Assembly (NCBI GenBank): GCA_020744425.1
Contig: JAGMUV010000016.1
Coordinates: 1,302,001-1,366,000, forward strand
DNA: 64,000 nt
Reading direction: 5' to 3'
Source: Dactylonectria macrodidyma
Lineage: Eukaryota; Ascomycota; Sordariomycetes; Hypocreales; Nectriaceae
Position numbers and translations under genes: made by a program. How positions within the stretch are numbered: position 1 is the stretch's first letter; the number at the start of each line of letters is the position of its first letter. The notes beneath the pieces are model-generated. The model was not told the origin of the DNA. It was given only the letters and a program-made list of their open reading frames with translations, and did not search any database. Of this stretch, positions 55,850 to 64,000 are shown piece after piece.

Positions 55850-56830
55850 TCATTCCCTTTTGCCAAATAGGACTCGGACCTCCTGGCCGGGCGAGAGGAC
55901 AATGTCCGCCCTCAACACCGGATCCTCGGTGTCGTCTGCCCCAGAGACACTGGTGGCCGTCTCGTAATGCTGAAAGATGCGACATAGCACGTATGCCATC
56001 TGCACCAGAGCAAAACGCCGACCGATGCACAGTCTCGGCCCCGAGTTGAAGGGGATGAACTCGTGTGACTTTGGGCGCCAGTGCTCCCACCGCTCAGGCC
56101 TGAACTCTTCGGCGTCGGGGCACAGATCTCGACGCCGCTGCATGACCAGCGTCGAATAGGCCACCCGCGTTCCAGCCGGCACGCCCAGAGGCTCATCACC
56201 GTGCTTGCCGCCTCCCCGCGGCAGTGCCGTGTCACTCAGCGCCACCCGGACGTTGAAGGGAACGGCAGGATAGAGGCGAAGAGCCTCGTTTATGATGGCT
56301 TCCAAGCACGACATGCTCTTCAGCTGCGCGTACGTAGATTGGCCGCCGGCAGGCAGCGTCTCCAGAATCTCCGCCCTCAGTCGTCGCACCACCTCTGGTC
56401 GGCGGCTGAGCTCATACATGGCCCACGAGAGTGTGGATGCTGTCGTGTCGCGGCCGGCTAGCAAAACGGAGACGATCTGCTCCCGAATCGCCTTGCGGTC
56501 TCTGGTATGGCTGGCCAATGCGTCGAGGAAGCTGAACTGCTCGCCGCCTTGATCTCCCTTGTCGGCGACGCGCCCCGGGCTCGCCTGGCGGGGGTGGGTG
56601 GGTACTGACGAAAGCTTCCCACCCTAACGACTCGGCATCGTTGCCCAAGAGCATACTCGTGGTCACGTCGAGCGTGTAGCGGAAGAATGCATCAGGAATG
56701 TCAACGCCTTCGCCGCCAACCCGTTGGACCCATGCTCGATCACCTGGAGAAGGGTGTCCACGTGCGCTTTTAAGCAGCTCAGGTCACTGATCCGGTCCGA
56801 AACACATGTACCAACGAAGTCACGTCACGG
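55850..56830 (-). pseudogene. cytochrome P450 (CYP52-like), 5'-truncated and frameshifted
   Basis: The 56518-55850 frame holds the C-terminal 220 residues of a P450: the I-helix AGRDTTAS, ExxR (EALRLYP), FRPERW and the heme loop FNSGPRLCIG with its Cys ligand. These fit the CYP52 group of fungal alkane or fatty-acid hydroxylases. Upstream, other frames carry FFRYTLDVTTSMLLG (about 56660) and ISDLSCLKAHVDTLLQ (about 56750), so at least two frame changes occur. The N-terminal membrane anchor and first third are absent; homology stops near 56830. Non-functional as it stands. Confidence 0.82.
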
Positions 56831-57600
56831 TTAACAAATTGGACAGACCTCCTGGACAGAATGCAGAACCGGGGATCCTTGTCCGGGTCTCTGGTATTCT
56901 AATCAGGTTTACAAGTTGCATAACTGAATGCGATTCGGTGCGGACGATGGAGAGGTTTTAGGCCTTCCAGGTCCTAAATTGCAAGAGTGACTACAGTATA
57001 CCAGACACGTGGGCAACCATTACGCAATATAGGTACTGCATCATGGGCCACCTTCCGTAAAACGGCCACGTTGTGTATTACCGATAAGCTGCTTACGCAT
57101 AGTGGGCATGTTCGTGTCTGCCCCGTGTAGTGGGATTTTGAGCCGTAGTACGGAAGGAGTAACAATCTAGGTGATTCTTTTAGGCTTTCAATATCGATTG
57201 CTGCTTAATATGTTGCCGAGAATGGGGTGAAACTTCCAAGTCTCTCAATCGATAATATCTGATGTCCTATAAGAAGCCTGTACATGTCATGTGATTGACT
57301 GGCAGTAGTAATCCGTTGGTCCATTTTCCGTACGTACATTATTGCATCGAAACACATGACCGCCCGCATCTCAGCGTGTTTGCGTGTGCGTTTTCGAGCC
57401 CTAGTTGTCGTGGTCGCAAGGGTCTCCTACAAGATGACAAGGGGCTTGGACAGCATGGTTGTGTACCTCTCCCACATGATCTCGTAACAAGCATAACGCT
57501 ATTCACCGGGGTTTGATGTGACAGGTCGTGTCTTGATGTCTGCTACTGCATATACACGTTCAGGTATCACGGGACATTCAGCTGCACAATGGCAGGAACC
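56831..57600. other. intergenic
   Basis: No supported gene; ORFs are short. Confidence 0.45.
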
Positions 57601-57604
57601 GTGC

Positions 57605-58290
57605 TCATCGGGGCGCAGACATCCGGAAACGCGAATATGTGAATGACAGACAGTGTGGGTTATCCGTCTGGGTAATCACGGATCCACTGGCGTAGCAGAA
57701 CGCGTAGACCTTCATGCCGTCGACCTTAGCCATGATCACACCTCTGTGCGACTCCAGATCGGTGACACCGACGACATTGTGATCGGCATATCCGACCTCG
57801 TTGGCGAATTGACCCAGCACTCCGCGTATGTGCGCGTACGTAACACAGTTCTGGAACTCAATCTCGGTCGGGTAGTAAATCGTGTCCTTGTACACGTTTT
57901 TCCTACTGTTCAAGGCCACCTTGACGCCCGAGATCGAGTTGTTGACATGACTTGTTCATCTTGGTGGTGTACTCCGGCCTCATGGTCTTGCCACTGAAGG
58001 GGCACTCTTACGAAGTCGCAATTACGATCCTAGGCATGAACTTGTAGATGGGCCATCATGATCTTCGCCATCATCTCTAGGTCGTTCCTCACCCTTGGCT
58101 TCGCTACCGCGTTCAACTGGGAGCCTGTTTACAAGCTGCACCCGTACTCCGTGATATCGTTGCTCGATGTCGGGCCGAATATGCCTTTATGCATGGTCTC
58201 GAACGCGGTCTTAGACATTAGAGTTGGTTGCATTGTCACGGCGTTCAACTATCACAACCTGTATCTCAACTTGTACCTATATTTGTAGAC
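57605..58290 (-). pseudogene. orphan protein remnant with a KVDG motif
   Basis: The minus strand is coding-like: ETMHKGIFGPTSSNDITEYG (about 58180), RVRNDLEMMAKIMM (about 58070), then an open frame from 57954 to 57605 (YKDTIYYPTEIEFQNC, GVTDLESHRGVIMAKVDGMK). One stop and two frame changes interrupt it. The KVDG tetrapeptide in a hydrophobic setting (IMAKVDGMKVYAF) resembles motif I (KxDG) of covalent nucleotidyltransferases such as capping enzymes and ligases, but this is one short motif. No family assigned. Confidence 0.4.
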
Positions 58291-58850
58291 GATGAAGAAC
58301 GCAGTGGGTGTGCAACTCCGGGTGCCTGACCACATACGGAACAACAAAGTCTATCACGGACTCGTCGGGGATCACGTACGCCATTGGGGTCGAGCCGAAC
58401 CCCGCGTTGATCCACAAGTACATGAATCCACTCAGAGATATGCCCGAGTTATTTGGCTGGCCCGCGACTGTGAGCCCGAAGGAGCACAAGATCGCGTTGG
58501 TCGGACGTAACCTACCCGCGATCAAGCACAGAATGACGCACCCATGGTTGCCCGACTCGGAGTATGAGTAGTCTTTCCGCATCTAGGTGGCGGTCGTCTC
58601 CGTCTAGGTCACGGCCGAGGACTACCCAAGAACCCTTGAGGGGTGTCCCGGAGTTGTTGAAGTGATTCTGCACGATTCGGGTAGGTTCGCGACATGGGGC
58701 GACGTGATGCGCGAGCACGAGGCCTATGTCTCCGATCTGGATGACTGCGACAGGATCCACGACACAATATCCAGGTGCAACCACAACGAGTTTGGATACG
58801 AGTATCTCTACAGCACGTTCCTAACGTTACCAACTGAACTACGAGTCATG
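58290..58850 (+). pseudogene. decayed relative of the 59180-60148 protein
   Basis: The plus strand reads ITYAIGVEPNP, HKYMNPLRDMPELFGW, HKIALVGRNLPAI and, after a stop and frame change, DYPRTLEGCPGVVEV and a GRFATWGDVMREHEAY stretch to about 58815. The KYMNxxRDMP...W...H.(V/I)A(F/L).G(K/R)(D/N) pattern matches residues about 45-85 of the intact ORF downstream, so they are paralogous. Confidence 0.55.
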
Positions 58851-59179
58851 ACAACATACGCTATAGGGGTGCCCGCAATTCACTGCTCAATCTCAGTTTT
58901 TACAGTTTGACAAGGGTCTTAAGCTTTGTCAAAATGTGTGTACTAAACAGTGACTTGATTGAACCTAGCGTGGGTTGGAAGACTTGTCTTTATGAACAGC
59001 TCCTAAGGGTATTTCTAGATACAAGGATAAAACGGGTCCGGGAGGTCCCTATGTAACTTATTCGAGGCCCTGTACGGAGTAGCATGTCAGAGTCATGAAC
59101 CGCACGACACGTTCTAGACGCATAAGTACAGGCACCACTCGCTCGCCGTTCGAACTCGTACCACTACCCGCATCACATT

Positions 59180-60148
59180 ATGGAGCCAATTCAAATCATG
59201 AACATCTATCCCATCGCGATCGGCATAATGGACGCGTTGTCGGCCAGCGACGTATCAGCGTTCCTTCATGCGACAAGGTTGTACCGCATCTTCACCAAGG
59301 AGTTTTCGAACAAGTACATGAACTTAGAGAGAGATATGCCGTCGATTCGGCACTGGCTCGAGAGGAGGAGGAGAATTGGTGATCACGTCGCATTCCTGGG
59401 CAAAGATATATACACCCTCTTAGACAGGTACAACAACGTGTTGTCGCATTGGACCAGACCCGAGTCGTCGCACGTTTGTCAGGTCTGGGTGTTGGTCGTA
59501 TCCAGGTATGCGTACGAGATGAGACTGCAGAACGGGGCATCGGTCTACGACACCACTGTGGACGGCGACGTAATTAGACACAACTGGGTGGATCCGGACG
59601 GCAACGTGACTGCGTGCGAATACGCGACTCCGAGTCCAATGAAGTTCATCCACGACCCAACGTATGACTGCCACGGGGACAAGTGCATGTCGAGGATACC
59701 CGTCGGCACGATCGTACTGCCAGACCCCGACTCGTGGCCGAAGTGTAGCACGAACATATATCAGAACCGCATGGGTGCACCCGCAAACGTCCCGAATGGG
59801 AATGAGAAGAGAGTCGCGACCCGGTTCCACATCCCGTTGAAGTATCCACTGGGCATATTCTCCGGATATATGGACGAGAAGTACAAGATGCGATATGTGT
59901 GTACGAGGGAGATTTTGGGCCAGGCTGTCTCCGCATTGCCGTACGTCACCATGCACGGAAAGGGCGTCGCGGAGATGTACGAGCATGCGTATAAGTGGCG
60001 TTATAGACACAGGAACCAGTCCGGTGACATGGTCGAGAGCGTATCTCCGCTAGAGGTCGTGAATATGTTGGCGTTCGTGTTTCAAGACTGTGGACTTGGT
60101 CCTGTAGAGAGCACCTACTTTACGATGCCGATCCGTGAGTCCGAATAG
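59180..60148 (+). CDS. orphan 322-aa protein, F-box-like N-terminus
   Basis: Intact single-exon ORF from ATG. The N-terminus (NIYPIAIGIMDALSASDVSAFLHATRLY) has the Leu/Ala pattern of an F-box-like helix bundle, followed by KYMNLERDMPSIRHWL. The middle is rich in Trp, Tyr and His (HWTRPESSHVCQVWVLVV). A small CHGDKC motif lies at about residue 170 and PDSW follows. No TM or signal peptide. Codon use is G+C-rich with many NNG/NNC and TCG codons, like 12.6-14.2 kb. A decayed paralogue lies just upstream and another short coding-like remnant just downstream (60150-60238). Family not recognised; foreign origin is possible. Confidence 0.6.
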   Translation: MEPIQIMNIYPIAIGIMDALSASDVSAFLHATRLYRIFTKEFSNKYMNLERDMPSIRHWLERRRRIGDHVAFLGKDIYTLLDRYNNVLSHWTRPESSHVCQVWVLVVSRYAYEMRLQNGASVYDTTVDGDVIRHNWVDPDGNVTACEYATPSPMKFIHDPTYDCHGDKCMSRIPVGTIVLPDPDSWPKCSTNIYQNRMGAPANVPNGNEKRVATRFHIPLKYPLGIFSGYMDEKYKMRYVCTREILGQAVSALPYVTMHGKGVAEMYEHAYKWRYRHRNQSGDMVESVSPLEVVNMLAFVFQDCGLGPVESTYFTMPIRESE

Positions 60149-60344
60149 ACGGGTCATGTGTCACCCCCGACACGTCCGCGCGTCTCATCGTGGATAAGAA
60201 CGAAACCATCTTCGTGTCCATGGCCATCTTCACTAGTCGGGCCAATGGTCGGGCATAGAAACGTGATCATCGTGGGAGATCCGGGGAACTGCATGGATCA
60301 ATTACCGTATAGGGTCAGCGATGTCACCGTCGGGTCAATGTAGC

Positions 60345-60460
60345 TAATAACTCAACTCAATCCCGATTTAGGGGGCTTGGATATTACATGGCGTTGAATT
60401 GAGTTGCACTACAGGGGGGTGGATTAAATTGGGTTACACTACTCCGTACTCAAAGGTCTT
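60345..60460. repeat. degenerate inverted/direct repeat, MITE-like
   Basis: AACTCAACTCAATCC, GAATTGAGTTGCACTAC and TTAAATTGGGTTACACTAC are related copies, in inverse and direct order. It may be the eroded terminus of a transposon. Confidence 0.45.
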
Positions 60461-60671
60461 ATAGAAATATAACTAAAAATTCTTATTTACAATATTCTTT
60501 CTTTGAGGTTAGGGTTGTTGTTTTTGCTATCCCAACGTCAAAAGGAATTACGGCGCGTACAGACACACAGCGATGAATACAAAGCGGCTGACTAGTAGCC
60601 CGCTTACGGCTACATGGGGGCATTGTCGTCGCTCCCCTCTTCGCCCTTCCGCGTCCTCCATAACCCCCTCT

Positions 60672-61412
60672 TCAAGCACTATTATACGGGATATCCTTTA
60701 CCTTCAGGTCGAGGCTGCCCGGCGCGCCAAGTGTGGTGGGGCAAGACGGCTGGTTAGACTTGGCAAGGTCGAGAGAACAAAGCTCGTCGAAGCCCGATGT
60801 GCATTGAGGATCATTGATGTTGTAAAGCTCGTGGTTTTGAGCGACCCAGCTGTTGGGCTGAGACAAACAATAGGCAACGTACTCCATGCTGTTAGCAGCG
60901 GAAAGAGGCAGCTTGCCATTATCGAGCAAGGGCAAGCACTCGCTGGGCTGGACAGTCTCATATTTCATAGAAAGCCCACCGCCGTGTTGCGGATCCTCAG
61001 TAGCAGATCTCCCCACGTAAAGATAGTTCCAGGCGTCGTAGGAAATGTCAAAAGCGCCTTGAGATTGGTCAATTTTCAGAAGGTGAGCCTCGCGACCCTC
61101 GTAGGTGACCTTGACGCAGATGTTGTCGCATCCAACCTCCGTAGGCCAGTAAGCGACGCGATCCTTTTCAAATGTCAGTCATTACGCGGTGTGCTTGACC
61201 GCAAAATGTGCGAGTTTGTTCGCACGTCCTGCTGGCGAGAAGGCATCATTTCTCACCGTGTTGATCTTGCAACCGAGAACACCGACAGAGGATGAATATT
61301 GATCATGAGGAGTGACGGATATGGAGCCAGAATTAGGATAAGAGTTGCCTGTGTATTCAGAGGCCGTGGCAGCCGCCAAGATAGCGAGCAGAGTTGTGAG
61401 TATCGGAATCAT
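60672..61412 (-). CDS. conserved secreted protein, two exons
   Basis: Exon 1 is 61412-61257 and exon 2 is 61163-60672, with a 93-bp intron (GTGAGA...ACTGAC...AAAAG). Splicing joins GCKINT to DRVAYWP and gives about 215 aa. Signal peptide MIPILTTLLAILAAATAS. The mature part carries GCDNICVKVTYEGR, LLKIDQSQGAFDISYDAW and SMEYVAYCLSQPNSWV, with about eight Cys, a pattern I recall from widely conserved, uncharacterised secreted ascomycete proteins. No catalytic motif identified. Extracellular location is inferred from the signal peptide and paired Cys. Confidence 0.82.
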
Positions 61413-62930
61413 TTGATGAGAAGCTTCAGAGGTTTCGTGGCACAGCTCGATATAAGGACAACCCTTGAACTAAAGTTGATCCTGGTGGGTAAGTGTCTTG
61501 ATACAGGTGACGGTACCCGCGGATGACAGTAGATCGATATTTGAACCTGAGTTTGAGGAAAGACTCATTCAGAAAGTTGCCAGTCACGGTTCTAATGCTG
61601 AGTATGTAAGGCAAAGCAGCAGATGGCTTCTCACCATCTGCAATCCAGTCGCACCCTTTCTCTTTCAGTCATGTCTCAGTCAGATACGTTAGGACGCAGT
61701 CTGGCGTTGGCACTTCTTTGTCTCTGCGTCTCCTTTCAAGAGCCACAACGGGGCGCAATGACACCCGATAGTGCCCTCTTATGAGGTGCATGACACCGTT
61801 ACAGCGCCTAGGTTTCATGTTTTTAGAAGCCGTTTTTTCCGTCAGTATGCGTCAACTCCTACCCAAGAAGCATCCGCCGAGGCGGCCTGCGGATAGTCAA
61901 GGCTTTTTTCTGCATACGGCCTGCAGCCGGCCAGGGGAAATTGTGCACCCAAATCACCAAACACAAATCGAGGATGATATCGTCACCAGCGAAGTGCAGA
62001 TCTAAAGCATGGTGCAAAAACGCCAAATCTCATACCGCGAGCTTCAACATGATATCGTACTTCCAGCGGCGAAGAGCTCCGCAAAAATGCTAGCACAAGC
62101 ACTGCGACGTTGTTTTCGTCGTGTCGATCGACCTATCGCGCCTACAGCAATACTCGTCCCACAACCTGTCCGCACATGTCCTCGTAGCGCACGGTCTAGA
62201 GTTTCCTTCCGACGGCCACCACCTGCTGATCCCGACAGAAATGTACGCGAATTTTGTGTTGAAATCGGTTCTGTCGATAAATTTCCATGATCCGTCGTTG
62301 TTGCCTGCCGGCTACGAGACTGGCGCCAGTTTGATCCTGAGTGCGGACAGATGGCACAGCAGGGAAGCCGTGAAGCCTGCTGTTATTTTTTCTTGCTTGT
62401 CCCGGTCACGCGCTGTGGCAAGCATCGATCCAGAAGGCTTACTTCGCGACGCGAGAGGCCTCAAAACTCTACTTGATCAGAACTGACCCCGAGACTGTAG
62501 GGACCAGTCGAAGCAGTTCAGTAAGGGTACTAGTTGCTGATCGTGGTTCTTGATTCGGGCAGCCCGTACGAGACGTTGCTGCTCGTCGTCGGTCTTGAGT
62601 CGCCCACTTACATGACGCGTTGCTGTTCAGAGACAATGCAGGGCACTCCATCGAATTCGGCCGCGACTCGACTCGCCCCGGTTGATGGATACGGAACGCT
62701 GCATGCTTCATGCCATTGTTCATTGCGCGCAAGCATAGGGTATAGGGCACTCACTACATACTTGTGTAGGTATTTCTACGCAAAATGTAAAAAGGACCAC
62801 TATCCCGCATATCATCGGCACGAAGGATGCTCGTGTACGCGGATGTTTCTCTTCCGTGCCTAGGGTAGGAGAATGGCTCATATTTTGGTACTGCTACATC
62901 CAATCCTCATCTTAAGATCGCAGCATATGT
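61413..62930. other. no gene clearly supported
   Basis: A 121-aa plus-strand ORF (62121-62486) reads smoothly (FPSDGHHLLIPTEMYANF) but overlaps an equally open ORF in another frame and matches no family I know. It could be a decayed gene. Confidence 0.3.
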
Positions 62931-63197
62931 TCAATACTTTTTCCTGTTCTTGCACCCATATGTTCTGATGATCCGGAACTTGTGAAGCGTAATCTTCTCC
63001 CAGGAAGAGTCGTGAAATATTTCGAGCACAGGGGCCACCTCCTTCTTACATGCCGGGCAGACCCTTGAATTCCTTAGCATCCTACGTAGATCGTGACTGT
63101 GAAACAACTTCTTCTTGCAACACCGGAGGCGCACAATACCAATGATGCATTCCCCTTTGTTTCGGTGGCGTACACCGGGCTCTAACACTACCAGCAA
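62931..63197 (-). pseudogene. RING-like zinc finger fragment
   Basis: The frame holds GECIIGIVRLRCCKKKLFHSHDLRRML and VCPACKKE, resembling a RING (C-x2-C...CPxC) domain in which the second and some later ligands are replaced (CIIG for CxxC). No proper ATG start. Likely the relic of an E3-ligase-type protein. Confidence 0.4.
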
Positions 63198-63312
63198 CTG
63201 CCTTCTAGACGAATCTGCTACTCACTTCTCCGAGAGGACAGGTCCGTGTAAGTCTTCGCATACATTTTTGTTAGCTATAGAGTAGTAGTTGGGTGGCGAC
63301 TGAGGCTTCGAA

Positions 63313-63735
63313 TTGCACAAGCCCGATCGAAAGTTGATCGAGGATATAGATACCGTAACCAAGAGAAGCATATCAGCAGGAGAGTATGAATATTTATCCC
63401 GTTATAGCCATAACGTACAGCATCGAGGACACTATATCGGCATGAATGCTGTCATCCCGGTTCATAACATGACGCGCACCGGCCGGGCACCACAAATCAC
63501 GAACATCCAACTGACATTTTCAGAACTTCCTTGGCACGAAGTGTGGGCCAAGAAGCCCTATCTTCAGAAATTTGACTGTATCCGAATTCTGAGCTTAGCC
63601 TTTATGTTTGTGCTGGGTGTCGTTTCGGTACGCTGCTGTGGCAAACTAATCGCTCAATCAAGCAACGGAAAGTGTGCCTGGGCTAGTTATTTTTTTCTGC
63701 TTGTCGACGACTCAACAGCCGGCAAGCAGCAGTAG
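63313..63735 (+). CDS. hypothetical protein with one TM segment
   Basis: The frame is open from 63313, but the first ATG is at 63442, so the start is not settled. One hydrophobic segment (ILSLAFMFVLGVVSVRCCG) lies near the C-terminus. No known domain. Possibly the last exon of a gene. Confidence 0.3.
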   Translation: MHKPDRKLIEDIDTVTKRSISAGEYEYLSRYSHNVQHRGHYIGMNAVIPVHNMTRTGRAPQITNIQLTFSELPWHEVWAKKPYLQKFDCIRILSLAFMFVLGVVSVRCCGKLIAQSSNGKCAWASYFFLLVDDSTAGKQQ

Positions 63736-64000
63736 CTGTGAGGTGCTTGTACCATTGACCTCTAGATTGCACTTCGTGCACTATTAGACTGTAATGTACA
63801 TATTACACCACAACATGTTTGCGATCTTTAACAGTGCCAAGGCATACGTGACTGCGTATTGTCTTAGCGTGAGAGACACTTGTGAGTTAGTCTAGATGAT
63901 TTGACACAACACGACAGCACCGGCGAAGTATCTACCATACACCTCCGTCTCACGACACAAAGAGTAGCTGAGATAGTGACGGGCTCTCTCGGGTTTAACC
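63736..64000. other. end of window, no gene
   Basis: No ORF or repeat recognised. Confidence 0.5.

Overview
The window reads as nuclear DNA from a filamentous ascomycete (Pezizomycotina), most likely a hypocrealean fungus. Genes carry short introns (about 47-129 bp) with GT...CTAAC/CTGAC-like branch sites...AG. The gene families are typical of such fungi: a Zn2Cys6 regulator, a SAT4-type rhodopsin-domain membrane protein, a class III GH18 chitinase, a thaumatin-like protein, an Asp f 4-like secreted protein and a CYP52-like P450. The repeats are Tad1-like LINEs, a Fot1/pogo transposase remnant and TA-flanked MITEs. I saw no telomeric TTAGGG array, rRNA, CRISPR or convincing tRNA. Species assignment is inference.

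Layout. 1-43.5 kb is gene-poor and repeat-rich. It holds a decayed pogo-like transposase (1-720), a two-exon Zn2Cys6 gene (1273-2123), nested dispersed repeats, a four-TM protein gene (11770-12294), an orphan coding-like block split over three frames (about 12.6-14.2 kb), a Myb/SANT-like gene (16544-17455), a 5'-truncated LINE with target-site duplication (20577-22402), a decayed near full-length LINE on the minus strand (about 29.7-33.4 kb), many microsatellites and minisatellites, a 509-bp tandem duplication (35541-36558), and a second LINE tail with a 14-bp duplication (43058-43447). Several low-copy repeats occur two to four times, which lets insertions be dated against empty sites inside the same window.

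43.7-61.5 kb is gene-bearing: an Asp f 4-like secreted protein, a thaumatin-like protein, a highly divergent histone H3 variant with two introns, a five-exon GH18 chitinase, a rhodopsin-domain membrane protein, a conserved small protein, a kinase-like protein, a broken P450, an orphan family with one intact 322-aa ORF and decayed relatives (57.6-60.3 kb), and a conserved secreted protein with one intron. The last 2.5 kb holds only weak ORFs and a RING-like fragment.

No single pathway or cluster is evident. The gene-bearing part is rich in secreted, cell-wall-related proteins next to a repeat-rich block, as in accessory or subtelomeric compartments of fungal genomes. The most notable items are the H3 variant, the orphan family at 57.6-60.3 kb (possibly of large-DNA-virus or other foreign origin, unproven), and a set of previously unnamed MITEs and minisatellites with internal empty-site evidence.
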